NCBI GenBank assembly: GCA_973895155.1
Contig: OZ316891.1
Location: 10,044,001-10,108,000 of the forward strand
Reading direction: 5' to 3'
From: Marsupella aquatica
Lineage: Eukaryota > Marchantiophyta
Length of the DNA stretch: 64,000 nt
Made by a program: the position numbers and the translations under genes. Each line of letters begins with the position of its first letter. Within the stretch, counting starts at the first letter, position 1. Positions 43,521-55,930 of this stretch are shown here, in pieces. Below the pieces are notes generated by a model, which saw only the letters and a list, made by a program, of their open reading frames with translations, did no database searches and was not told the DNA's origin.

Positions 43521-46430
43521 TTAACACACTGGACCTATCTCAGACCTCTGGTTATTTAGAGCAGTTTGTTTAACCCCATACACTAAATTGGCGATCAAGG
43601 TGACACTTTAAATAGTTTGGGGACAGGTTACAAACTTGGATCAGTTTGGGGGACAGATTAACAAAAAATGGTCGAGCGATCAGAAATATTACTGTGTGTC
43701 AAGTCTTTTGTGTGCAAGAGACTTTGTTGAACCCTACTCATGGGGGGTTTGTCCAAATACTGGTTGACCAATGAAGCTTGAACTTGTAACTTCACTTGTG
43801 GCATCGAAGACTGCTATTGCTGGGCTACGCTTGCTATTGCCAAGCAAACTCTGAACTTAGTTGGATTCGGGCATAGTAATGAGACTTACGCCTGAATGTT
43901 GTTGTATCATTCCCACTGACCCCGTGACCACATTAGGAAACCGTAAGCCCTAGATTTTGGATAGTCACCCTATTCATTAAAAGTGTATTTTATTTTGTTC
44001 ACTTTTAGGCCTCTAAATTTTCACTTTTTGGTCTCTAAATGTACACTTTTTAAACCCAAAAGATACACTATGGTACAATACTCTACACCTAAATGATCAA
44101 TCATAAACTTGAGGTGAAAAAGATGATCTTGACTAGAAGGAGTCTCATCCTAGTTCATTTACAAAGGATGAACATGGTGGTACACCTAATGGCCATCAAC
44201 TTTATTTCTTGCCCAATTGTACACTTATTGAAGGCCAAATGTACACTTTCTATTGCCCAAATATTCATAAATTGAATAATAATTCACTTTTAAGGAATAG
44301 ATTGTCATGACTGATTTTGGGATCCCACTTCTATTGACTTGACTTGATTCAATCAACCATTGGCGTAAGTATGGGGCATAACTCTGTGGAGAGTGAGGTT
44401 TTTGGGCATAAATGTTCTGTGCAACAGAGCAGGCATGACCCATGACCCAAATTATTTATGTGTGAATTGGCTAATTCTCTCCAAATTTTTGTCCAAGACT
44501 TGTGCTGGTGAGTAATGCAAAGAAAGTGAGAGTTCTGGACAGAGAACTTGCACTTGTTGTCCTTGTTTAGAACCCTGGGGGCAAGATCCGACAGTCTTCC
44601 TAACATCGGCTCTAAATTGCAGAGGATCTACCAATGCCGATAAAATGACTGTATTAGAGGAGACTAAGAGTTATACTAGCCACCACTGGTTCTCTCAGAC
44701 CATCTCCAATGGTATAGGGAAAACAAGCCACCAGGGGATCTGGCAAGGTTTCAGTGGAGAAAACAAAAAAATCACCCCAACTAGAGATTAATGTCAAAAG
44801 ACCTGAAATAACAGGCAATGGTCTTTTGAGCCACCTGTACTGGGTATTGGCAGTCAAGCCAGGTAGGGGACAAACATTTGGTTCTTGAGGAGGTAAAAAG
44901 AAGCATATCTTTGAAGAGTATGTAATTTAAAACAGTTGCCACATCGATGAGGAAGAGAACAGTCTTGGTACACTAGTGACGTGTAAGTATAGTACAAATT
45001 TGAAGAGGAGGAAGTCACCTAATAATTGATTAAGTTGGTAGCAATGATATCCAAGACCAAACAAGAAAGAAATATTCACTATGTTATGGACTAGATGGAC
45101 CACAAAGATGGATTCAGCACTTGACAGGCTCTTCGAAGTGTCGACTGCAAGAAATCCCAGAAATGCATTATGTTTATTGTAGTTGTAGTCAGGCACACAA
45201 GGGATGGCCACTTAAGACTTAAGTGGCCACAAAACCTATGAAATATTATTTTTTGAGAAACCTAAATATATATACATATATTATTTTATTTTTGTAATTT
45301 CAAGCAGCTACTGTACCTAATCTACACTTGGGAAGTTTTGGTAAGTCATTTGTTTTGCCAAAGCCTTATACATTTATGCTTGACTTAGTTTTGGTTTGAA
45401 CTTTGCTCTAGGTACACACATAAAAGCGCACAAGTGTAGATTTCATTCAGTAAATAATGATGTTTGAGGATACAGGGTTGAGTGCTCGAGGTGTCCAAAA
45501 TACCCCAACATTTTCCAGTAGGTAACTTGAATGTTGGAGATCATACCAAACATTTTGCAAATCAAGCCGAATTCATTTGGTAGTCCGATAAAATATTGAG
45601 GTCTTTCATAAATTAATATTTTATAGGTTTTGTGGCACCCTCAGTCAAGTAGTGGCACCTTGTGCAGCAAAAACGGACCCAATGACAACTGCGACAAACT
45701 TCATGCATTTTTTTTAATTTCTGACCGGCCGACCGTCCTAAGGGCCTGGTCAATTCCTGAACCCTTCTTTGGTGTCCATAAGTCCAAAAGATGCTTGAGG
45801 GGCCTACTGTAATTAAATTCCTTCCTGAAGATAAAAGACAGATGGAATGATGTGGCGGGTAGTTTGATGATTAAATAAATACCATTTTGTCTACTACTTT
45901 CCCAATCCCTAGGACTAAAACCATCGTGTGGATGCGTGAATAGATCAGATGATTTTGCCTTTGAACCGGACCCTGTTGTCCTACTGTCAAACCGTGGAAA
46001 GAAATAGAATTAAAAGGATAATTAAGGTGGTCAACTTCTACAGTAATTTCACATGCATGGACAATCAAAGAAAAAAATTAGAGTTAAACTATGACATTTT
46101 AAAAATATCCTGGTGAGCATATTTTGATTTTTGGCTTGTAGTTATGTATAACTGATCCAATTTCTTTAGGATAAAATATGATAGTTACCATTACCATACA
46201 TTCAAAGGAAATAGTATTTGTTAAGAGTAAATGAGACAAAATACAAGAGTAGAAATAAGGCACATGCAAAGAAAATCATATAATGATCAGAAAGTACAAC
46301 TTTATAGTACAAAGGTACTCGAGAGTTATGCACATAAATACAGATTTTCATTTGTCTATGTAACTAGGTTTAACCTGACTGACAAGTTGATGGCTTACCA
46401 AGCACCTCAAACCGTCAAATGACGAAAAAT
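43521..46430. other. AT-rich gene-free tract
   Basis: Short frames only. A 94-codon minus-strand frame (45211-44927) is hydrophobic but motif-free. No structured repeats beyond scattered fragments. Confidence 0.4.
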
Positions 46431-46440
46431 GATCAGTTTG

Positions 46441-46870
46441 ACATATATTCCCCGGTATTCCCCCGGACTCTCCCGGACTCCCAACCCGACCTGGCTCCGG
46501 ACCCGCCCGGACCCCGCCCCAGCCCACCCAAACCCGGCCCAGACCCGGCCTCCCGAACCCCTCCCGAACTCCTCCCCAACCTCCACGCCGATCTCCTCCC
46601 CTCCCCGAACTGCTCCCCGAACCCCTCCTCTCCAAACCCCTCCCCACCCCTCCCCTCCCCTCCCCTCCCCAAACTCTTCCCCGGCCTCCCAAACCCCTCC
46701 CAAACCCGGCCCGGACTCGGCCTCCAGAACCCACCCTGAACCCCTCCCGAACCCCCTCAACACCCGGCCTGAACCCAGCCCGGGCCAGTCCGGGTCGATC
46801 CTCACACCCGGACCGACCCCGACTCTGGGAGACCGGGAGACCGGGTTGACGGGTTGATGGGGAAAATTGG
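46441..46870. repeat. C-rich degenerate minisatellite with G-quadruplex potential on the minus strand
   Basis: About 400 bp made almost wholly of CCCGGACYC, CCCGAACCCCTCC and similar units, set in AT-rich DNA. At 46638-46670 the minus strand has six consecutive runs of four G, a strong G-quadruplex pattern. All frames are open because stops are excluded by composition, so the Pro-rich 106-159-codon frames are not taken as genes. Confidence 0.85.
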
Positions 46871-49140
46871 CCAATTTGACGGGCAAGGTCTAACCGGGCT
46901 GTGTAAGGACACTCAATTTAATCAAAACCGTGGGGTATTTTGAATTTATTTTGGCAACCCCTCTTAAATTTTTTAATCTATTCTCTCCTAGAGATCTAGA
47001 TTGTGTGTCATGTATTTGATTTCAATCTGGAAAGGCACACCTTGAAAGATTGCCTGATAGACCCCATCCTCTTCTGTATATAGTTGATTGCCACACATCT
47101 CTCCTCGCTCCATAAGGGCCTTCTCTTGTAGAGGCAGAGAAGTTTGCGGAAAACTTATTTCCGCGAATATGTATACAAAAACTGGCAACCAAGCGTTTTC
47201 ATTACCCGCCAAAACCTTACCAAGGAGCATCATTTATATCATTTAACTGTTGAATGAGTTTTTGGGCCCTTTTAACTTTTGCTATTTTAGGGGATTTTGA
47301 ATTAATTTTGGCACCCCACTTAATTTTTTGATCTTTCCTATCCTGGAGATCTTCCTTCCCACTAATTTTAGATTTCAATCCCCGAATCAAATCCCTTTCA
47401 ATGAATATACAGAACTTGAGAGGAAGTTCATAGACATGAGCTAGAAACTTTGCAACCATATGTTTTAAGTCACTCCACTTGCTCTCCAAATATTAACAAT
47501 TCCTGTTTTGCTACCCTTAAATAGGATCCCATCCAAACCTTTGAGGGTGGATGGGACCCCAAAATCCTCACTGTGTAAAAGTTAATGTTTGGCACTCTAT
47601 ATTGAGTAAAAATGGAACTTGCAATGATACGCACATGTGATACTCCAATGGACAAGTAGTCAACAAGAAGAGATACATGGTCACCTCCTATGAGGTTGCG
47701 TCTCCACAGGAACACACAAGAACTTTCTTACACTAGTGTGAACTACATTCTTGGTACTTTGGACAAGTATTCATGTGGCATATGAAGTTCCACTCCATAA
47801 TTAGTGGATAATTATGTGCTTATAACAACTAGGACGAGAGAAAGAAGGATGAGCAAGAAAGAATTTATTTTCCAAGTTTTAATAGTTTTAATCTTTTTTG
47901 GAAAGGGCTTATCTCTTTCCACTTTTTAGGAGGTGACGAGGTAGTTTTTGGGGAGTTTGTTGTCATTTTAATTTTTTTGGCCATACTTTGTTTGGTTGTT
48001 GTGTGGGGTGGCTTGGTTTTTCCTTTGGAGAGAGAGGTGACTTGTTTTTAAGTGTTGGTCTAGAGAACTCTAAAATACCTTTAGAAAGCTAGCAAGAAAA
48101 GAAAAAATTAGAACCAAGTTCTAACAGGACTCTTGCCTTTACACAACATCATATTTGCACAAACATCTTTTGCGTAACATTTGTTGTTTCCGCAAATAAT
48201 AATTGTTTCTGCGATCAACATATTTTACCCATGGACATCTTTTGTCCAAAGATGTCTTTAGGGCAATGCACAGGTTTGAGATGGTTTTCTGCATAAAGCC
48301 TAACCAATTGCAACTCTGGGCCCATTTGAGGTTCTGCCATAAACAAACCTTCCACACCATGGGTTTGGAGCTTCCCGAGACCTTCACAGAGATCACCTTC
48401 GAACCTACCTTCCTCATATTGGAAACTTACAGTTTTGGGAAACGTCCTATCAGGTAAAGCCTACCCCAGTAGATAATTATGAAACTTACCAGTTTCATTA
48501 CTTAAGTATTGATGTGTTTGTGATGATGGCAATCCCAATCTTACTTTTGACAATTTGCTAGATTTTAAATTAATTTTAAACTCTTTTCCAAATGAACCAT
48601 GAATAGAGGTTCTCTTCTTCCCCGTGGTCCCCCTCCAGTGTAGCCCAGGTTGGAACCAGTTGCTTTCTCACGCACTTATTCTTAGTTTTGTTTATCTTTT
48701 ATGTGGTGGGCCTCACATCTGGAACAGTGCTGAATTATGTGGCCTGTTCACTTTAGCAATAACAGCATTGACAACGATGATAGCATTTATATAGCGAAAA
48801 TCACCTAACTAAAATGATGACACTTTTTGCAACTACAACATGATTGTGCAAATGACTTAACTAGAATGACACTATTTTATTTTATCTCACCTGGACATTT
48901 CTGTGCAACACTTGAACACTATGTGGATAACATAGATTGCAAAACAGTGAAGATATATAGAAAAAAGGTATCTTCATGAGTCCTATCCATTCGGCATGAT
49001 TGTTTTGATAGTGTAGTTTTACAAAAGTTCAACTTTTTCCTAATCTGTCCCTCAAACTACTTGATATTATTAACATGTGCCCTAAATAAAATTGATTATT
49101 AACTTGTCCCCCTATTTCATACTTGGGTCAGTATTAACTC
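46871..49140. other. Dispersed repeat fragments; weak minus-strand coding relic at 48140-48430
   Basis: 47610-47770 carries an R3 fragment (acatggtcacctcctatgagg, cacacaagaactttctt). At 48417-48225 two minus-strand frames are open; one reads GLGKLQTHGVEGLFMAEPQ and LQLVRLYAENHLKPVHC, which looks like a protein relic of unknown origin. Nothing else is supported. Confidence 0.3.
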
Positions 49141-49146
49141 GCATAG

Positions 49147-49416
49147 GAACTCCCATTGCCATGTGGCAAATCCCTATTGTCTAGCCTTAACCCACCACCA
49201 TTCCCTTGGCCCCCCTTCCCCGTTGCAGGGCACAGTTGTAAGTCCGGGAAGGGCAAAAATAACTCATTCTTTGCTCCACATTCCCCTCACAAAACCTGAT
49301 TCTTGTGGGCCTCAATTTCTCTCAGGACAACGCAGCAGGGAAGGGGAAGGGTGGCCAAGGGGGTGGCAATGGGTTAAGAGTAGCCAATGGTGACTTGCCA
49401 CATGGCAATGGGAACC
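49147..49416. mobile_element. Fold-back (inverted-repeat) element, about 270 bp
   Basis: The left arm (from 49147: cccattgccatgtggcaa, cttaacccacc, cttggcc, ccttccc) is an imperfect inverted copy of the right arm (to 49416: ttgccacatggcaatggga preceded by gggttaag, ggccaag, ggggaagg). Arms are about 85-90 bp around an 80-100 bp centre. It has no coding capacity, consistent with a MITE or snap-back element. Target duplication not identified. Confidence 0.7.
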
Positions 49417-50039
49417 TGTATATGGCTTAGAACTGATTCTTATATGAAACTTGAAAATTTGTGATTTGTCTGGCTGAATCTATTGTAAACATTGTAAACC
49501 CTGAACCCGTTGTTGCAAAGGAAAATGAGAGGCATGGAGAGACCCAAACTTGCTGAATCAGGTTAATGACTTTTTCTTGACAAAAAGTGGAGCAATAACC
49601 AAAGGAAAGATTAATAAGATTTGCATGAATACCTTTCTGGCGACCAAATGGATGTTAAAATCTTCTTAAAACTCTCTGTAAACAAACACCAACACTTCAA
49701 TACTCTACCAGGATTTTCAGTTCTCCATTGAGTAGGGTGTTAGCCATCACGTCTCCTTTGTTGGTTACTTTGTGTCCCTTGTTCCCTTGTTTGCTTTAGG
49801 TTGGGGACAATTTGGCTTGTTTTTCTTGGGGCCCTTTCAACTCTTTTCCTCCCTTCGTTGGGTTGATGAAGGTTCGTTTGACTTTGCGATCATGTCTCCC
49901 GGTTTTGCATTTTGTTGCCCTTGGGCAGTGTGATATACAACACGTACTAAGTCGTGAGTTAAGGGATAGGTCCCTTGTCGTTACTTAAGCTGCATTGTGT
50001 AAACGAACGAGTTCTTCCTCGACCTTAAAGTGGCCATCA
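49417..50039. other. Intergenic, no gene recognised
   Basis: T-rich toward its end, with no frame or repeat to report. Confidence 0.4.
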
Positions 50040-50720
50040 AAACAAAACAAATGAATACAAAGATGCTTTCCTCCGCGTATTAAAGGCCGGCCAAAAGTGC
50101 CGCTGACAACAAACCCAGCCAAAAAGTCGGGACGGTCCGATGAGATGAACGGTGGGCAAGCGATCCGGAAGAGTTAAGGACAGGCTCACTCCTGTCCAGC
50201 GATGAAATCCTCTCCGAACACGTGTCCTCGCTAAGCCAATCGAAGCTCCAAAAAGATCCGCGTCGTAAAGTCGCACGATTCGCCGTGTTTCGTGCCAATT
50301 CGGAGTGTCGTGTAAACACCGATATATCCCGCCATGCCCTTTGCTACTCTTTGTCGGGCCTCGTGAAACTGTACAGTCGTGTACTGTAGTAGTAGTACTG
50401 TCGTGCATACTACTGTAGTAGTGTTGACCTGGCCGGAGAGCGCCCATGGCCATGGCCCCGTTGCGGGAAGTACCGGGCTGGTTCGTTTGGCCGACACCCC
50501 GTCCGGTCTCCCTCGTCTGGACCGGGCGACCGGGATGCGTTCCCAAAGCCGGACCAAACAAACCTTAATTAATTACCGGTCCGGCGACGCACGCAACCGC
50601 ACCCCGACAACGTTTTCTTTAGTGGCGAAAATTCGCCAAATTCCATGAGAAGTCTTCGCCACTCCTGTGGCGAAAAATCGCCAGTTTTTTTTTCCTTCCT
50701 TTGGCCAGTTTCCCAAGTCC
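50040..50720. other. GC-rich island with palindromic TTCGCCA/TGGCGAA cluster
   Basis: GC content jumps here. Long open frames on the minus strand (174 and 108 codons, non-ATG start in the longer) have no motif. At 50621-50680, tggcgaaaattcgcca and gtggcgaaaaatcgccag lie about 40 bp apart, forming short palindromes that resemble E2F-type sites. It could be a promoter island; no adjacent gene is recognised. Confidence 0.3.
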
Positions 50721-50944
50721 CAACTAACCATAGACACGATTAGCCCGAAGGTGACCGTCATCCTTAAATCTTGCGGATCTAACCATCGCTAACTTGACTA
50801 GGTAATGTAGGTGACATTCACCACCCTGGCAGACATGTTTGATTATTGGTGCAACACTGCACGCACGAGAGAGAATGGCTTTACTTGTGAGCCCCTCTTC
50901 AGAATTGTACTCATAGAGGTGTTCCACTCCTCAATACCATCTCT

Positions 50945-51180
50945 AGGTGTTCTCTGGGTAAGGGTTATTTTGAAGAATTTTCCTTTTCTCCAGGGTGGCC
51001 AATGTGACCTTGTGTGAAGGAGACTCCCAGGGTTAATTTTTGGCTGTTAGATCTCCTTAGATCTTAAGTATACCTGTCAGTTTTTCTAAAGTTTTGTGGC
51101 TAGGTGGGAAACTAGCTAATGAAAGGAAAAACCCCTAGCAACTTTCGGAGAGGTGGATCTAGCACATTTTGGCCATTACA
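50945..51180. repeat. Dispersed repeat R1 copy
   Basis: Contains ccagggtggccaatgtgacc, tgtgtgaaggag, tgttagatctccttagatctt, aaactagctaatgaaa and gagaggtggatctagcacattttggcc, in the same order as around 15.1-16.4 kb. It shows what R1 looks like without the Mutator-like insertion. Confidence 0.75.
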
Positions 51181-51291
51181 AAAAAAACAAAAAAAAACCT
51201 TGATGCAAACATGCAGAAACGCTCTACTTGTCCCTCTTTGGAGTTGGGTGTTTCACTCCTCCATACCTGGATGTCTGCTAGGGCCTCCCTA

Positions 51292-51470
51292 GGTCATAGG
51301 GGCACCTATCTCCCTGCCCAAAGGAATAATAGAAACCAGGTCCATGACCAAGACCAACCGGTCATAGGGGCACCTATCTCCCTGCCCAAGGGAATAATAG
51401 AAACCAGGTCCATGACCAAGACCAACCTCCCTGCCTGAGGGCACCAAAACACCAGGTCCGTGACTAATTA
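51292..51470. repeat. Tandem repeat, 68-bp unit, two full copies and a third partial
   Basis: ggtcataggggcacctatct ... catgaccaagaccaacc occurs at 51292 and 51360 with one clear difference (caaagg / caaggg). A shortened, diverged third copy (ctccctgcctgagggcacc ... ccaggtccgtgac) follows. Confidence 0.9.
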
Positions 51471-53540
51471 TTGCAATACCCTAATGAAGGTGCTATAATG
51501 GTGAATCCACCTTTCAGTTTTGTGCCTTAACTAGGTGAATCATTTGTATTAATGTGAATTAGCTTTTGGACCCCTTTAATTTTAGTGAACTTAGAGTATT
51601 TTGAATGTATTTGACTCCCCTCATAAATATTTAATGCTTTTCAAGCACTCCTTAGTGAATTACCTTTTTTCTCACGAGAGTAATAATGAGTTTGAACAAT
51701 GTGCACATGTGGTGTACTAAGTTCCCTTCCTGGTTTTCTTTCCAAAATTTATGGTTTTAATTGAGTTGATCATCATTACCTACAAGCAAGTGCAAATGTA
51801 TTTTATGTGCACAACTCTTTAATATCTTTGTACTTTCTTGGTCATAATGTGTTTTTCTTTGCATGTGTATTATGTCATTCACTCTTAATTAACAAATATT
51901 AATTTTTTGATATATACTTTACATTATCTATTTCTTTTATCATTAAATAAAATGAATTACATATCACTACAAAACAAAAAAGAGGCATGTTCAAGGATGA
52001 ACATGTACTAATTGCAAATACCTCAATGACCTGCAATTTTTGCAATACATGAACATCTACTCTATCTTTAAATAGAATCTCAAACAAAGGCTATTTCCTG
52101 GCCCACTGTCCAGGTTGAAAACTCTAGACATGACTTTGGAGCATAAGTGAAAGTGGGGGTGCATGGAATAAGGACAAATCATAAATGGGCCTAAATATGC
52201 TAGACAGTCTTTCCTTGAGTACTATTGTGTGTGATTTGAAGCTAGTACATGAATCCATTGATGCATTTCCAGGTAGATTTTTAAGCATAGCTCAATTTGG
52301 ACTTGATCACATATGATGTCAATAGGGTCTATGCAGGGAAGATGACCATACCTAGCCTGATGTATGAAACTCAGGGAACTAGATTTGTGTTAGATATTTA
52401 CTCTTAGATTTATAGTTACAATATGTAATTGTAGTTAGGCTAACCATAGTTGGAGACATGGTTAGGTTAACTAAGTTGCACGCTATATCCTAAGTGGTGC
52501 TTGTTTGGATAAGTGAAACTAAGGCTCATTGTTATGGAGTCACTTGAGAGATAAGGATAACTTACACTGTGGAGACTTGGTATGATCGACGGGCCTAAAC
52601 TTCAATAAAGCTCCCTTATGTGTTCCCATGAACATAGCCTTGAGGAGGTGACCATGTATCTCTTGTGTTGACCACTTGTGTGTTGAATGTGTCATGGGTT
52701 TACTGTTGTGAATGTAGTCTATGCTCAACACTTTGGTAATGGAAACAGTGGAACAATTGATAATCCAACGTGGATACTTGAGTGACTGTTAGTGAAGCCA
52801 CAACTCCTACCCTTCCGCTCATTTTCTGTGACATTTATTTATGAACTTTATCATACTCTCTTTCCAATTCAAATATTGTTAGATTTACTTTAAAGGGAGG
52901 TGAAGAGTCCACTCTCCAAACGACCAATCATAAAAACATAGATTCTATTTCTTTGATGAAAACTGAGTTTTGAATGATCAGACCTTGTTGCTCTGACAAA
53001 TTCTACTCCTCAAAATTACTGTGATCCACTCTTCTTTTTTCAGTTGCCCCAAAATCCTTCTTTCCTTGAGCCATTTTTTCTGGTCTTATTAGCCAAAGGA
53101 GTGTCCACATCCCACAATCTGAAGGTACTCGTTAAATCTACTGAGATTGAACGGTCAAGAATAAACCTAGGACATTTAGGGGGTCTCAAACATCACTCCG
53201 GGGGAGTTTCACAGGCGCCTGAGTGAGGATCAGGTGGACGTGACTACAAAATATGCGCAACACCCTCAGGCTAACCCATACACTCCTCCCGCGGGGTTTC
53301 TCGATTCTTGTGACAGACTCAGTGAACGTCACCACTTGCCAAGTTTGAACTGACTAGCCAAGTTTGAACTCACCAGTCAGGGTCACGTTTCTTCTCTGTG
53401 TGCTAAGGGCATTGTCTTGCTAAACAAACACCATCACGACTACTTCCTCCACCCGGAAGTCACATATACAAGCCTAAACAACTAGAGGTGCAAAAATTCA
53501 TGACTGCCGCTAAACTCGCCCGGCCCCATTTCACGGGCAA
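51471..53540. other. AT-rich gene-free tract with an inverted R3 fragment at 52380-52720
   Basis: 52380-52720 reads, in reverse, the R3 order (gttaggttaac, aagctcccttatgtgttcccatg, aggaggtgaccatg). The remainder has no supported feature. Confidence 0.4.
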
Positions 53541-55930
53541 TGGTAACCTCCTGGGAACACCTATAAAGGCCCCAGATTTAAGACCCGCTATTAAGTAAGG
53601 AATACTCTTATCATCTTATCCTGGCCAGTTTAAAAAATCCTACAAATTACCCTTCTCCTTCTCTTGCCGGTCGCCCGATACCTGGAATAGTGGAATCCTT
53701 CGTCCGCCTCCTCCCCACCTCCCCACCCCCCGTCCCCTCCACTCCCGCCCTCGCGCCCGGCCTCCCGCCCGCGTCCCCACCGACTCCACGTCGCCCCCTC
53801 CTCGCCTCGCGTCGCCCGGCCCCGGCCCCGGCCCTCCCGTCCTTCGCCCCCGGGCGAGGCCGGCTCCTTCCTCTTTTAGGAAAGTCTGCGATCGGTCTCC
53901 GCCGTGTTGCGTTTTCTGGTGGATGGAAAATCGTTGTGTAGGCTTCTCGTTCCAGTCGAAAGGAAGGAAGTGAGATGAATGATGTGAAGTTAAGTGAAGT
54001 GAAGTGAAGTGAAGGGGAAGGACAGGAAGCGAAAGGAAAGGAACGGAAGGAAAGGAAGGAAGTGAGTGAGTGAGTGAGTGAGGGAGTCTGCCCTCCCTGC
54101 GATGGTCCTACCTCGATCCCCTTCTGCACTTGTCCACACACATGATTTGAGTGTTCTGGATATCCTCGCGCTGTGTGTTCAATCAGAAGTGCACAACCGG
54201 AGCCGCTACCATCTAGCATTCTACCGGATCTGCTCGCTGAGCAGCGGTCTCGTTGCTCGTTAGGCTTGGGATTGGGATTGCAACGAACGACCAACGACGC
54301 TGCGCAGCTGGGTCTGCTGCTGCTGCTGCTGCCTCGGGGCTCCTACCCCTTGCGCGCGGGCGTGCGTGCGTGTCCCTCCCTCTCAATCTCCATTCTCAGG
54401 GACTCTGACGACGCTAAGTCACTTGCTTCCTATTGCATGCACTTTGATTTGCGGGATCTATCTCTCTCACGCACTCGTGCTCGCTCACTCCCTCGCTCGC
54501 TCGCTGCATCTCACTTGCCCCCGTCCCCGAGTTAGTTTTACAGAATTTCTTCCTCTGCCTGCTCCGCCCCTCCCTACCTCCGTGCCTGCCTCGCTGCCTG
54601 CCTGCCCTCGGCTCGCCCCTCGTTTGCTGCAGGCATACTGTGAGGAAAAAAATGGATGATTGTTAGGGGATCCGGATCCGGGGACGCGACACTTTTGGAT
54701 CGTCTTGCCTGCCGGTCAGGGCGGGGTGACTCGTTGAATCCGCCGTCGTCTGCATTTGGTCCGGGCCGGTAATTTTCTCTTCCAAGCAGGCGGGGCCCGT
54801 GCTTTTGTGTTCGAGGCTTACTAAGTTAACCTTTGCTCTCAGGAAACTGCGTCAAGGGTTGAATGGATCGGAGGATCGATTGGGAATGGGTACAAGGGGT
54901 AGCTTGTCTGAAAAAAGGGGAGAATGCATGAGATTAGTGTTGTGCGTGCGTTTGTCCATTTCCCGTCGTGGCAGATGGTGATTGTGCAGATTTTGAGGAT
55001 TGGGATATGTTTTGCTGTTTCTAGTTGTCGGTCCTACTTTCTTTAGCCGATCACGACGATGGCGTCCCGCACTTCCCTTTTCAGGCCTCGCACTTTCGAT
55101 TTTGTGGCGGTTTTTTGAGCATAGATTGGAGCATTTTCAAGTACGTGTGGGATCCACCGCCTGATGACAATGCTTTAGCACTGCGGGACCTGCCGGCCTG
55201 TTTAGGGAGCGGTGGGAAAGCTCCGATGTAGAACAGATTGCTTGCTCTCTCGATCTCGCCGAGAGGTTACGTCCTCGTTCTTGCTTCCAAAACGGTCGGT
55301 AATTATGCCGGAGCTGCTTTCGCGTGCAGAGTCAGACCTCTATGCCGTTTTGCGAAGAGTTCATTGTCACACTGCACATGTCGTATTTCCTCGTAATTGA
55401 GGTCGTAATTGTTATGGTTTTTTTTACCTCTGACGCTTCACGTCGCCCCGTCCCTATCCTCTGCTTCTGTCGTCGAAGCGCTGACGAATTTGCGGGTTAA
55501 TTGTAATGCAGGCCCACACTCCAGGCCTCGCGATGTATCTCTTCTTCTCCCGATGAATTCGACCGGCTAGAACTCCTGAGCTGACACGAATAACTTGGGA
55601 TCAGTTTCGAGTATGTGGTGTCGGAAATTTCTCGGTCGCGACAGACCTATATATGTGGGAATTTCTCATGTGGTAACTTCAATGTGAGATCGGGCCGTGG
55701 GAAGCCAGAATGGTCCCGCCATCCATCTACGCTACGATTCGCATTGAGGACGGATGCAAGGAATCGCCAGATGGCACGATGAGGATGCGTAGTGGAGGAT
55801 TCGAACAGACTTGTGGTTTTCAATTGCTCTCAACTTACTTCCCCTGAGTTGTCTCGACAGTGCCGAAGTGGCTGGTTCAAGTACTAGGTCCACGATCTGG
55901 CGGAGAGGACAGGATTTTAGCTCACTGCAG
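53541..55930 (+). promoter_or_regulatory. Promoter and long CT/GC-rich leader of the GT14 gene
   Basis: A TATA-like CCTATAAAGG lies at 53560-53569, and GC- and CT-rich DNA with many CG dinucleotides starts about 70 bp later. The coding ATG is 2.3 kb farther on, so a leader with one or more untranslated introns is likely. CTGCAG directly before the first ATG (55925-55930) could be the last acceptor. Many short frames here (for example at 53690 and 53647) are Pro/Ser-rich by composition. Alternatively a separate non-coding transcript starts here. Confidence 0.4.
53958..54091 (+). repeat. Purine-rich microsatellite (gaaag/gtgaa/gtga units)
   Basis: Successive short runs of gaaggaag, gtgaagtgaa and gtgagtga within the leader of the GT14 gene. 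A short CTG run follows at 54317-54338. Such GA/CT tracts are common in plant 5' leaders. Confidence 0.8.

Noticed and set aside
44927-45211. 94-codon hydrophobic minus-strand frame first suspected to be a Ty1-copia reverse transcriptase remnant
   Set aside because: Lacks the YVDD-type motif and any other polymerase landmark.
46348-46886. Long Pro- or Gly-rich open frames (up to 159 codons) on both strands
   Set aside because: They lie wholly in the C-rich minisatellite, where stop codons are excluded by composition. All frames are open and none has a start, splice site or motif.
50037-50561. 174-codon minus-strand frame in a GC-rich island
   Set aside because: Begins at TTG, overlaps another open frame on the same strand, and has no recognisable domain. 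GC-rich composition lowers stop frequency.
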